A stretch of 24,358 nucleotides of DNA. Origin: an uncultured Acetatifactor sp. (lineage in GTDB: Bacteria > Bacillota > Clostridia > Lachnospirales > Lachnospiraceae). The DNA lies in NCBI GenBank assembly GCA_910585615.1, contig CAJUFO010000067.1:1-24358 (forward strand), in the 5' to 3' direction. The notes beneath the pieces were generated by a model. It worked only from the letters and a program-made list of their open reading frames with translations, had not been told where the DNA came from and made no database searches. Shown piece after piece: positions 17,117-24,358 of the stretch; positions within the stretch are counted from its first letter, which is position 1, and every line of letters starts with the position of its first letter. The position numbers and the translations under genes are program-made.

Positions 17117-18697
17117 ATGGGGATATATGTGAATATGGGCGATGCATCATTCGAAATGTCGCGGAATTCCGATATTTATGTAGATAAAAGCATGCTGATA
17201 GCCCAGATGAACAGAGCTTATCGGACGGAGCGGCGGTTCCTCTGCGTCAGCAGGCCCAGACGTTTTGGAAAGTCCATGGCGGCTAACATGCTGGCTGCTT
17301 ATTACAGCCGAGGCTGCGATTCCGGGCGGCTGTTCTCCGGGCTTGCGATTGAGGGGGAGGAATCCTTTCCGGTGCACCTGAACCGCCATAACGTAATCCG
17401 GTGGGACGTGCAGCGTTTCCTGGAAAGCAAAAGCGGCTACGACAGGTTCATCGATGATATCGAGCGCATGGTCATCCGAGACCTGAAAAGAGAGTTCCCG
17501 GAATGCGGCGATTTCCCGGAGGGCAGCAGGCTGAAGAGCGTACTGGACGAGATATACGGCCAGACCGGCCAGGGATTCGTCTTCATCATCGACGAATGGG
17601 ACTGCGTGTTCCGCATGGCGAAGGAGCAGAAGGAGGTACAGAAGGCATATCTGGACTTCCTGCGGGGTCTGTTCAAGGGCGCGGAATACGTGGAGCTAGC
17701 GTACATGACGGGAATCCTGCCCATCAAGAAGTATGGGGAGCATTCGGCCCTGAATATTTTTGACGAGTATTCCATGACGGATCCTAAAGGTCTGGAGGAA
17801 TATTTCGGTTTTACGGAGAAAGAGGTGCTGGGGCAATGTGAAAAGCAGGGAGTGGACTACGGAGAGATGGAGAGGTGGTACGACGGCTACCTGATCGGCG
17901 GGAGCCATATCTATAACCCGAAGTCCGTGGCGGATGCGCTGACATGGAAGCGGTTCAGGAGCTATTGGACGGGGACGGAGACCTATGAGGCATTGAAGGT
18001 CTATATCGAGAGGGACTTTGACGGGCTGAAGGAGGCGGTGGTGGAGATGCTTGGCGGAAGGCCCTGCAGGATCAGGCCGGAGAAGTTCCAGAACGACATG
18101 ACCACGTTCGGGACAAAGGATGACGTGCTCACACTGCTGGTCCATCTGGGCTACCTCTCCTATGACGGGGAGTCTGGCGAAGTATTTATCCCGAACCTGG
18201 AGATTACCCAGGAATTCCTGAACGTGGTGGACAGCCCGAGCTGGGGCGGCCTGACGGATGCCCTGAACCGCTCGGAGGAGCTGCTGCGCAGCACCTGGGC
18301 ACTGGACGGGGAGGCTGTGGCGGCGGGGATGTCCGCCATCCACGGCGAGACGGCCTCCCTCCTGAAATACAACAACGAGAACTCCCTGACCTGTACCGTC
18401 CTCATGGCCTACTATAGCGCAAAAGCATACTACATGAACCCTGTCATGGAGCTGCCCTCCGGCAAGGGCTACGCAGACGTAGTCTATCTGCCAAAACGTG
18501 ACACGGCCCGCCCGGCCCTGGTGGTGGAGCTGAAATGGAACAAATCCGCCCGGGGGGCCATAGCCCAGATTAAGGACAGGCAGTACGCGTCATGGATCCA
18601 GGGATACACCGGCGACATCCTGCTGGTGGGAATCGCATACGACAAAAAGAGCAAGGAGCATGCCTGCGCCATCGAGGCCTGGAAGAAGGAGGAGTAG
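17117..18697 (+). CDS. AAA-ATPase-like / PD-(D/E)XK nuclease family protein, copy B
   Basis: A 526-residue paralogue of copy A in the same orientation. The P-loop SRPRRFGKSM, Walker B FVFIIDEWD and the nuclease elements (ADVVYLPKRD, VVELKWNKSARGAIAQI, RQY) are all intact. Identity to copy A is very high from about residue 45 to 215 and again from about 385 onward, but clearly lower in residues 8-40 and roughly 219-375. The central part instead resembles the truncated copy at 8284. The ATG follows GGAAGGAG. Both intact copies start MGIYVN. Function is not established; the domains imply ATP-dependent action on nucleic acid. Confidence 0.88.
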   Translation: MGIYVNMGDASFEMSRNSDIYVDKSMLIAQMNRAYRTERRFLCVSRPRRFGKSMAANMLAAYYSRGCDSGRLFSGLAIEGEESFPVHLNRHNVIRWDVQRFLESKSGYDRFIDDIERMVIRDLKREFPECGDFPEGSRLKSVLDEIYGQTGQGFVFIIDEWDCVFRMAKEQKEVQKAYLDFLRGLFKGAEYVELAYMTGILPIKKYGEHSALNIFDEYSMTDPKGLEEYFGFTEKEVLGQCEKQGVDYGEMERWYDGYLIGGSHIYNPKSVADALTWKRFRSYWTGTETYEALKVYIERDFDGLKEAVVEMLGGRPCRIRPEKFQNDMTTFGTKDDVLTLLVHLGYLSYDGESGEVFIPNLEITQEFLNVVDSPSWGGLTDALNRSEELLRSTWALDGEAVAAGMSAIHGETASLLKYNNENSLTCTVLMAYYSAKAYYMNPVMELPSGKGYADVVYLPKRDTARPALVVELKWNKSARGAIAQIKDRQYASWIQGYTGDILLVGIAYDKKSKEHACAIEAWKKEE

Positions 18698-18740
18698 GCC
18701 TGGCAGGCGATATCATTCTGGCAGCGGAACCCGGCCTCGG

Positions 18741-18851
18741 AGCCACTGGTATGCTTCGCAGGAGGGAGGGCATGCCGGGAGGGATGGGGCCGCGGATCCG
18801 GAAGCCATGGAAGAAGGGGCGGGACTGCCGGATATCTGCGGCGCTCTATAA
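18741..18851 (+). pseudogene. Orphan 3' tail of an ABC exporter gene
   Basis: Bases 18741-18764 encode SHWYASQE and match the SHWYASEE end of the exporter at 11431-13305 with three mismatches in 24 bases. The frame then runs on through Gly/Ala/Glu-rich sequence to a stop at 18849-18851. Only about eight residues are clearly homologous, so it is called a remnant with moderate confidence. It lies 44 bases after copy B, in the same relative place as the other remnant after copy A. It is part of the 367-base gap before ftsH; the rest of that gap holds the ftsH promoters. Confidence 0.45.
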
Positions 18852-18905
18852 GGGATAAGTTTAGAAATCTTTAAGAGTTGGGGGATTTTTTTCACATTTC
18901 TGCTA

Positions 18906-18934
18906 TTGATTTATCAATTGGTTGTTACTATAAT
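18906..18934 (+). promoter_or_regulatory. Upstream ftsH promoter (P1)
   Basis: TTGATT (18906-18911) and a perfect TATAAT (18929-18934) with an optimal 17-base spacer, in an AT-rich stretch. It would give a leader of about 125 bases before ftsH. Confidence 0.65.
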
Positions 18935-18944
18935 AGAAAATGCT

Positions 18945-18974
18945 TTGCACTTTCTATCATCAAAGTGCTATAAT
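18945..18974 (+). promoter_or_regulatory. Second ftsH promoter (P2) with an inverted repeat in its spacer
   Basis: A perfect TATAAT (18969-18974) is preceded by TTGCAC (18945-18950) at 18 bases. GCACTTT (18947-18953) and AAAGTGC (18962-18968) form a perfect 7-bp inverted repeat across the spacer. A repressor bound there would block P2 and possibly transcription from P1. Confidence 0.5.
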
Positions 18975-19064
18975 GAATAAGACCCATTGCGCCGGGACTG
19001 TATCCGGTGGCCATGGGCCTGAGACGAAGAGGCAAAATAAGAGACGTGACGAAACGGAGCTGTT

Positions 19065-21536
19065 ATGGACAATCAAATGAACCAATATGACAATGGCGGA
19101 GGATACAACAACGGCGGGCGCGGCAACATGCCCGGAGGGAACGGCGGCAACGGGAACGGTAACCAGCCCCCCAGGCGGCCCAACCTCATGATGATACTGC
19201 TGGCAGGACTGAGCACGGTCCTGCTGGTCTTCATGCTCTGGAACCTGATGTTCGGCTCCAGCGGCAGCTCCCAGGAGATCAGCTATACCAAGTTCCTGGA
19301 ATACATCAACGCGGATCAGGTGGAGGCCGTGGAGGTGCAGAGCACAGGGCAGGTGCTGTTCACCTTGAAGGAGGGGGTCAAGGCTCCCGTGGAGGCGGCT
19401 CCGGCGATGCCGGGATATCCCTTCTACGGCAATGCGCAGACCACCTACTCCACCGTCATCATGGAGGACCTGGACACCCTCACCTCCCGGTTGGAGGCCC
19501 ACGGCGTGGACGGCACCAGGATACTCAGCGACAATTCCGGCCGCATCCTGGATATATTGCTGTACGTGGTGCTGCCGGTGTTGCTGATGTGGATTCTGCT
19601 GGGCGTGGTGTTCAAGAAGATGGGCGGCGCAGGCGGCCCCATGGGCGTGGGCAAGAGCAACGCCAAGGTCTACGTGCAGAAGGAGACGGGAGTCACCTTC
19701 AAGGACGTGGCCGGTGAGGACGAGGCCAAGGAGTCCCTGGTGGAGGTGGTGGACTTCCTCCACAATCCCGGGAAATATTCCAAGATCGGCGCCAGGCTCC
19801 CCAAGGGCGCGCTGCTGGTGGGCCCTCCCGGAACGGGCAAGACCCTGCTGGCCAAGGCTGTGGCGGGAGAGGCCCATGTGCCTTTCTTCTCCCTGACAGG
19901 CTCCGACTTTATCGAGCTGTATGTGGGCGTGGGCGCCAGCCGTGTGCGCGACCTGTTCAAGGAAGCCACCAAGAACGCCCCCTGCATCATCTTCATAGAC
20001 GAAATCGACGCCATCGGCCGCAGCCGCGACTCCAAGTACGGGGGCGGCAACGAGGAGCGGGAGCAGACCCTGAACCAGCTGCTCTCCGAGATGGACGGCT
20101 TCGACAGCTCCAAGGGCATTTTGATATTAGGCGCGACGAACCGCCCGGAGATTCTGGACAAGGCCCTGCTGCGGCCCGGCCGCTTCGACAGGCGCATCAT
20201 CGTGGATAAGCCGGACTTAAAAGGCCGCGTGGAGATTCTGAAGGTCCACGCCAAGGACGTGAAGATGGACGAGACCGTGGACCTGGACGCCATCGCTTTG
20301 GCCACCAGCGGCGCCGTGGGCTCGGACTTGGCCAACATGATCAACGAGGCGGCCATCAATGCCGTCAAGGAGCGCAGGGACTACGTATGCCAGAAAGACC
20401 TCTTCGACGCGGTGGAAGTGGTGCTGGTGGGCAAGGAGAAGAAGGACCGCATCATGAGCAGGGAGGAGCGCAAGATCGTGTCCTACCACGAGGTGGGCCA
20501 CGCCCTGATTAGCGCCCTGCAGAAGAACTCCGAGCCCGTGCAGAAGATCACCATCGTGCCCCGGACCATGGGGGCATTGGGATACGTGATGCACGTGCCC
20601 GAGGAGGAGAAGTACCTGAACACCGAGGCGGAGCTGCGGGACATGCTGGTGAGCCTGGTGGGCGGCAGGGCTGCCGAGGAGGTGGTCTTCGACACCGTCA
20701 CTACCGGAGCAGCCAATGACATCGAGAAGGCCACCGACATCGCGCGGAATATGGTGACCCGCTACGGCATGAGCAAGAAGTTCGGCCTGATGGGGCTGGC
20801 CACGGTGGAGAGCCAGTACCTGGAGGGAAGGACGGCCCTGAACTGCAGCGACGCCACCGCGGCCCAGATTGACGCGGAAGTGGTGGAGATATTGAAGGGA
20901 AGCTATGACAAGGCCCTGGAGCTGATCCGGGAGAACAGAGGGGTCATGGATAAGCTGGCGGAGTTCCTGATCGAGAAGGAGACCATCACCGGCAAGGAGT
21001 TCATGCAGATCTTCCGCCGGGAGAAGGGTCTGCCGGAGCCGGAGGAAACAGAATCCGGGGAAGCGGAATCCGGAGGGCCGGGACAGGAGAACGGGAAGGA
21101 AGGCCCGGACGGAGAGGCCGCGAAGGGACAGGAGGCCGTTGCGGCTCCCGCCCGGGAAAAGGCCGGGGAGAAGGCCGCGGAGACGGCTGTACCTGGAGAG
21201 GAGCCTGCCTCCGAAGCGGAGGCGGCTTCGGAGAAAGCGGAAGAGAGCCGCCGGAATCCCGGACTGTCGGAATCCGCGGAAGGCGATGGGGATGCCCGCC
21301 AGCCGGAGCCCGCAGCCAGGGCGGAAGCCCCGGTGGAAGAGCCGCAGGATGCAGCGGCGCAGGAGAGCGGCGGGAACGCTGTCCCGCAGCCCCGTGAGTC
21401 TGCCCCCCGGCCGGAGCAGAGCGCCTGGACGGGCGGCAAAGAGGCCCCGGAGCAGGTTTCCCAAGCGGAGGCATCCGGGAATCCGGAATCTGACGCCCGC
21501 CCCGTAGGCAGGTTCTCCAACGGCAGGATAGAGTAA
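19065..21536 (+). CDS. ftsH: ATP-dependent zinc metalloprotease FtsH with extended termini
   Basis: A membrane-bound AAA+ protease that unfolds and degrades membrane and short-lived cytoplasmic proteins. Order: Asn/Gly-rich N-terminus (1-40), membrane helix (about 42-63), extracytoplasmic domain, second helix (about 162-183), AAA domain with Walker A GPPGTGKT (253-260), pore loop YVG (286-288, where most FtsH have FVG), Walker B IIFIDEID (308-315), RPGRFDRR (370-377), then the protease with HEVGH (475-479; usual HEAGH) and the third zinc ligand Asp552. The final about 165 residues are an acidic Glu/Ala/Pro/Gly-rich tail with no fold expected, making 823 residues against the usual 600-700. Start ATG 19065 follows GGAG by five bases. 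Catalytic residues are complete. Confidence 0.95.
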   Translation: MDNQMNQYDNGGGYNNGGRGNMPGGNGGNGNGNQPPRRPNLMMILLAGLSTVLLVFMLWNLMFGSSGSSQEISYTKFLEYINADQVEAVEVQSTGQVLFTLKEGVKAPVEAAPAMPGYPFYGNAQTTYSTVIMEDLDTLTSRLEAHGVDGTRILSDNSGRILDILLYVVLPVLLMWILLGVVFKKMGGAGGPMGVGKSNAKVYVQKETGVTFKDVAGEDEAKESLVEVVDFLHNPGKYSKIGARLPKGALLVGPPGTGKTLLAKAVAGEAHVPFFSLTGSDFIELYVGVGASRVRDLFKEATKNAPCIIFIDEIDAIGRSRDSKYGGGNEEREQTLNQLLSEMDGFDSSKGILILGATNRPEILDKALLRPGRFDRRIIVDKPDLKGRVEILKVHAKDVKMDETVDLDAIALATSGAVGSDLANMINEAAINAVKERRDYVCQKDLFDAVEVVLVGKEKKDRIMSREERKIVSYHEVGHALISALQKNSEPVQKITIVPRTMGALGYVMHVPEEEKYLNTEAELRDMLVSLVGGRAAEEVVFDTVTTGAANDIEKATDIARNMVTRYGMSKKFGLMGLATVESQYLEGRTALNCSDATAAQIDAEVVEILKGSYDKALELIRENRGVMDKLAEFLIEKETITGKEFMQIFRREKGLPEPEETESGEAESGGPGQENGKEGPDGEAAKGQEAVAAPAREKAGEKAAETAVPGEEPASEAEAASEKAEESRRNPGLSESAEGDGDARQPEPAARAEAPVEEPQDAAAQESGGNAVPQPRESAPRPEQSAWTGGKEAPEQVSQAEASGNPESDARPVGRFSNGRIE

Positions 21537-21546
21537 GAAAATCAGG

Positions 21547-21583
21547 CAAGCCTTTCTCATACAGTGGGAGAGGCTTGGTTTTT
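21547..21583 (+). terminator. Intrinsic terminator after ftsH
   Basis: CAAGCCTTTCTC (21547-21558) pairs with GGGAGAGGCTTG (21566-21577), a 12-bp stem with two G-U pairs and a 7-base loop, followed by GTTTTT. It lies 10 bases after the ftsH stop and separates ftsH from uvrC. Confidence 0.75.
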
Positions 21584-21638
21584 CATGTACGGACAGTGGA
21601 GGAAAGCATTCCCCTGTCCAATCGTAGAAGGAGCCTCT

Positions 21639-23519
21639 ATGTTGTTCAACATCGAAGAAGAATTGAAGAAACTGCCCAAGGAGCCCGGCGTCTACATCAT
21701 GCGCGACGACAAGGATGTCATCCTGTATGTGGGCAAGGCCGTGAACCTCCACAACCGCGTCCGCTCCTATTTCCGGGAGAACATCGGCAGGGGCCCCGCC
21801 ATCGACAAGATGGTGTCCCTGATCGCCCGGTTCGAGTACATCGTCACGGACTCCGAGCTGGAGGCCCTGGTGCTGGAGAACAACCTGATCAAGGAGAACT
21901 CCCCCAAGTACAACACCCTGCTGAAGGACGACAAGACCTACCCCTACATCAAGGTGACTCTGGGGGAGGAGTACCCCAGGGTACAGTTCTCCCGGCTCAT
22001 GAAGAAGGACAAGTCCAAATATTTCGGCCCCTACACCAGCGCCGCGGCGGTGAAGGACACCATCGAGCTGCTGAACAAGCTCTACCGGCTCCGCACCTGC
22101 AGCCGCAGCCTCCCCAGGGACATCGGCTCGGAGCGGCCCTGCCTGAACTACCATATCAAGCAGTGCCTGGGGCCCTGCCAGGGCTATGTCACCAAAGAGC
22201 AGTACCGGGAGCAGGTGGACAGGGCGCTGGAATTCCTGAACGGGGATTACAGCCCGATCCTGAAGGAGCTGGAGGGGAAGATGCGCGCCGCCGCGGAGGA
22301 GCTGGACTTCGAGGCCGCCGCCGGCTTCCGGGATCTCTACAACAGCGTGAAGCAGGTGGCCCAGAAGCAGAAGATTACGGACAGCGCAGGGGAGGACAAG
22401 GATGTCATCGCCCTGTACCAGGACGACAGGGAGGCCGTAGTGCAGGTGTTCTTCGTCCGGGACGGGAAGCTGATCGGGCGGGAGCATTACTATATGACAC
22501 ATGTGTCGGAAAACACCAAACCCGAGATCCTGGAGAACTTCGTGAAGCAGTTCTACGCCGGGACGCCCTTCATCCCCCGGGAGCTGATGCTGCAGCACGA
22601 GATAGAGGACAGGGAGCTGATCGAGAAATGGCTCACCGGCCGCAAGGGCGGCAGGGTCTATGTCCGGGTGCCCAAAATCGGGGCCAAGGAGAAACTGGTG
22701 GAGCTGGCCGCCCAGAACGCCAGGCACATCCTGGAGCAGGACAGGGAGCGGCTCAAGCGGGAGGAGGGCCGCACCATCGGCGCGGCCAAGGAGATCGCCG
22801 CCCTGCTGGGGCTTGGGAAGATCGAGCGCATGGAGGCCTTCGACATCTCCAACATCAACGGCTTCGAGAACGTGGGCTCTATGATCGTCTTCGAGAAAGG
22901 GAAGCCCAAGCCCAGCGACTACCGGAAATTCCGCATCAAGACCGTCTCCGGCCCCGACGATTACGCCTGCATGCGGGAGGTCCTCACCAGGCGCTTCCGC
23001 CACGGGCTGGAGGAGAGCAAAGAGCTGGAGGAGAAGGCGCTGGACGCAGCCTACGGGAGCTTCACCAGGTTCCCCGACCTGCTGATGATGGACGGCGGCA
23101 GGGGCCAGGTGAACATCGCCCTGTCCGTGCTCCGGGAGCTTGGCATCGCCATCCCCGTCTGCGGCATGGTGAAGGACGATAACCACCGCACCAGGGGTCT
23201 GTACTTCAACAATGTGGAGCTGCCCATAGATACCCGCTCCGAGGGCTTCAAGCTGATCACCAGGATTCAGGACGAGGCCCACCGCTTCGCCATCGAGTAC
23301 CACAGGTCCCTGCGCAGCAAGGCCCAGGTGAAGTCCGTCCTGGACGGGATTCCCGGCGTAGGCCCCGCCAGGAGGAAGGCCCTGATGCGGAGCTTCGGAT
23401 CCATCGAGGACATCAGGGCGGCTTCCGTGGAGGAACTTGGCAGCCTGCCGGAGATCAACCGCAGGGCCGCGGAGGCAATCTACGAATTTTTCCACAAACC
23501 GGGGGAGGGCCCTGCCTGA
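21639..23519 (+). CDS. uvrC: UvrABC excinuclease subunit C
   Basis: Makes the dual incisions on either side of a DNA lesion in nucleotide excision repair, acting with UvrA and UvrB. The 626-residue protein shows the GIY-YIG nuclease (GVYIM 17-21, YVGKA 30-34, conserved Glu in SELEALVLENNLIK), a central UVR helical motif, the RNase H-like endonuclease (EAFDISNINGFENVGSM and PDLLMMDGGRGQVN) and a C-terminal helix-hairpin-helix pair (GIPGVGPARRKAL, SLPEINRRAAEAI). The ATG at 21639 is chosen over an in-frame upstream start at 21564 because AAGGAG (21628-21633) precedes it, and 21564 lies inside the ftsH terminator. No promoter was recognised in the short gap; it may rely on ftsH read-through or an undetected promoter. 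hprK follows. Confidence 0.96.
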   Translation: MLFNIEEELKKLPKEPGVYIMRDDKDVILYVGKAVNLHNRVRSYFRENIGRGPAIDKMVSLIARFEYIVTDSELEALVLENNLIKENSPKYNTLLKDDKTYPYIKVTLGEEYPRVQFSRLMKKDKSKYFGPYTSAAAVKDTIELLNKLYRLRTCSRSLPRDIGSERPCLNYHIKQCLGPCQGYVTKEQYREQVDRALEFLNGDYSPILKELEGKMRAAAEELDFEAAAGFRDLYNSVKQVAQKQKITDSAGEDKDVIALYQDDREAVVQVFFVRDGKLIGREHYYMTHVSENTKPEILENFVKQFYAGTPFIPRELMLQHEIEDRELIEKWLTGRKGGRVYVRVPKIGAKEKLVELAAQNARHILEQDRERLKREEGRTIGAAKEIAALLGLGKIERMEAFDISNINGFENVGSMIVFEKGKPKPSDYRKFRIKTVSGPDDYACMREVLTRRFRHGLEESKELEEKALDAAYGSFTRFPDLLMMDGGRGQVNIALSVLRELGIAIPVCGMVKDDNHRTRGLYFNNVELPIDTRSEGFKLITRIQDEAHRFAIEYHRSLRSKAQVKSVLDGIPGVGPARRKALMRSFGSIEDIRAASVEELGSLPEINRRAAEAIYEFFHKPGEGPA

Positions 23520-23549
23520 CCCCTTTTTCTTTCTTTTTATGATAAACTC

Positions 23550-23578
23550 TTCACATTATGTTTTTCTTGTGTTACAAT
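23550..23578 (+). promoter_or_regulatory. Extended -10 promoter for hprK
   Basis: TTCACA (23550-23555) and TACAAT (23573-23578), each one mismatch from consensus, are 17 bases apart, with TG one base before the -10. The transcript would carry a leader of about 65 bases containing a GGCTGC/GCAGCC hairpin (about 23602-23622). Confidence 0.65.
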
Positions 23579-23649
23579 CAAGGTAATAAAGTCGGCAAAG
23601 CTGGCTGCGGAAAGAAGGCAGCCGCGGAAAGCCAAGCAGGAGACAAGCC

Positions 23650-24358
23650 ATGGAAAGTGTCAGATTGACCCGCCTCATTGAAAAGATGAAACTGGAGAAC
23701 CTTACGCCGGAGATTGACGTGTCGGATATCCGCCTCACCCAGCCCGAAATCAACCGGCCCGCGCTGCAGCTCACCGGCTATTTCGAGCATTTCGACGCCA
23801 CCAGGCTCCAGATCATCGGCTTCGTGGAATACACGTACATGGAGGGCCTGTCGGACGAGAGGAAGCGGGAAATCTACAACGAATTCATGGAGTATGACGT
23901 GTCCGCGGTGGTGTTCTGCCGGGAGCTGAAGCCGGATCCCATCTTCATGCAGGCGGCCCTCACCCACAAGATTCCCCTTCTGTCCTCCAGGAAGACCACA
24001 TCCATCTTCATGGCCGAGTCCATCCGGTGGCTGAACGTGAAGCTGGCCCCCTGCATTTCCGTCCACGGCGTGCTGGTGGACGTCTACGGGGAGGGACTGC
24101 TGATTACCGGCGAGAGCGGCATCGGCAAGTCCGAGGCGGCCCTGGAACTGATTCGGAGAGGGCATCGGCTGGTGACCGACGATGTGGTGGAGATAAGGAA
24201 GGTGAGCGACGACACCCTTGTAGGCTCCGCGCCGGACATGCTCAAGCATCTGATCGAGCTGCGGGGCATCGGGGTGGTGGACGTGAAGGCGCTGTTCGGC
24301 GCCTCCTCCGTCATGGACACCCAGAACATAGACCTTGTGATCCGCCTGGAGGACTGGG
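23650..24358 (+). CDS. hprK: HPr kinase/phosphorylase, N-terminal part (runs off the window)
   Basis: The bifunctional enzyme that phosphorylates Ser46 of HPr, and removes that phosphate, to control carbon catabolite repression in Firmicutes. The 236 visible residues cover the N-terminal domain and most of the catalytic domain: active-site His139 in VHGVLVD, Walker A GESGIGKS (154-161), the acidic TDDVVEI stretch near 176-182, and the family signature LIELRGIGVVDVKALFG. The ATG follows AGGAGA (23638-23643) by six bases. Only the C-terminal about 70 residues are cut off by the window edge. Gene order uvrC-hprK is a common Clostridia arrangement. Confidence 0.95.
   Translation, partial: MESVRLTRLIEKMKLENLTPEIDVSDIRLTQPEINRPALQLTGYFEHFDATRLQIIGFVEYTYMEGLSDERKREIYNEFMEYDVSAVVFCRELKPDPIFMQAALTHKIPLLSSRKTTSIFMAESIRWLNVKLAPCISVHGVLVDVYGEGLLITGESGIGKSEAALELIRRGHRLVTDDVVEIRKVSDDTLVGSAPDMLKHLIELRGIGVVDVKALFGASSVMDTQNIDLVIRLEDW

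Noticed and set aside
18592..18858. An 88-codon frame overlapping the end of copy B
   Set aside because: No ribosome binding site or domain; most of it is an alternative frame of copy B and of the exporter tail remnant.
8200..18900. Insertion sequence or integrase-borne island
   Set aside because: No transposase, integrase, terminal inverted repeats or tRNA attachment site could be seen, although the region behaves like an accessory block.
20217..23495. Very long minus-strand open frame of 1092 codons opposite ftsH and uvrC
   Set aside because: It lies antisense to two well-supported genes, has no recognisable domain, and is rich in His/Leu/Gly/Pro as expected for the complement of GC-rich codons. 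No terminator or ribosome binding site fits.
23579..23649. A riboswitch or T-box in the hprK leader
   Set aside because: The leader is only about 65 bases with one 6-bp hairpin and no terminator; too short for a known riboswitch class.

Overview
The window looks like chromosome of a GC-rich Lachnospiraceae-type member of the Clostridia (Bacillota). This is inferred from three things: Gram-positive style ribosome binding sites (AGGAGG-like) and TTGACA/TATAAT promoters; the uvrC-hprK gene order typical of Firmicutes; and several gene families common in gut Lachnospiraceae (YitT, the polyphosphate polymerase/DUF4956/CotH trio, UPF0371, and multicopy AAA-ATPase-like/PD-(D/E)XK proteins). No rRNA, tRNA, CRISPR array or recognisable transposase was seen.

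Layout. (1) 165-1518: an ABC-2 type exporter ATPase joined abruptly to the body of a DUF3021 membrane protein, apparently a deletion scar. (2) 1515-6632: a compact forward operon of trmB, a thioredoxin, a YitT/DUF2179 membrane protein, a VTC-type polyphosphate polymerase domain protein, a DUF4956 membrane protein and a CotH-kinase family protein. It ends at a strong hairpin shared with the convergent next gene. (3) 6699-8174, minus strand: a UPF0371/DUF1846 protein with its own promoter. (4) 8251-18851: an accessory region. It holds three copies (one truncated, two full-length) of an AAA-ATPase-like/PD-(D/E)XK nuclease gene, a translationally coupled pair of ABC exporters, a third exporter broken by a one-base frameshift, a truncated small membrane ORF, and two orphan 3' ends of further ABC exporter genes. 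(5) 18906-24358: housekeeping genes ftsH (with unusual N- and C-terminal extensions), uvrC and the start of hprK, which runs off the window.

How they fit together. The trmB operon carries a module (polyphosphate polymerase, DUF4956, CotH) that by family knowledge recurs together and may make or attach a phosphate-rich surface polymer; its function here is inference. In the accessory region the two intact AAA-like genes share almost identical sigma-A type promoters, and the truncated copy keeps only the -35 part of that promoter fused to mid-gene sequence. Each intact copy is followed by the tail of an ABC exporter gene. The simplest reading is repeated duplication and deletion of an ancestral [AAA-like gene + ABC exporter] unit. 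The region is the best candidate here for an undescribed system, but no function can be assigned from sequence alone.
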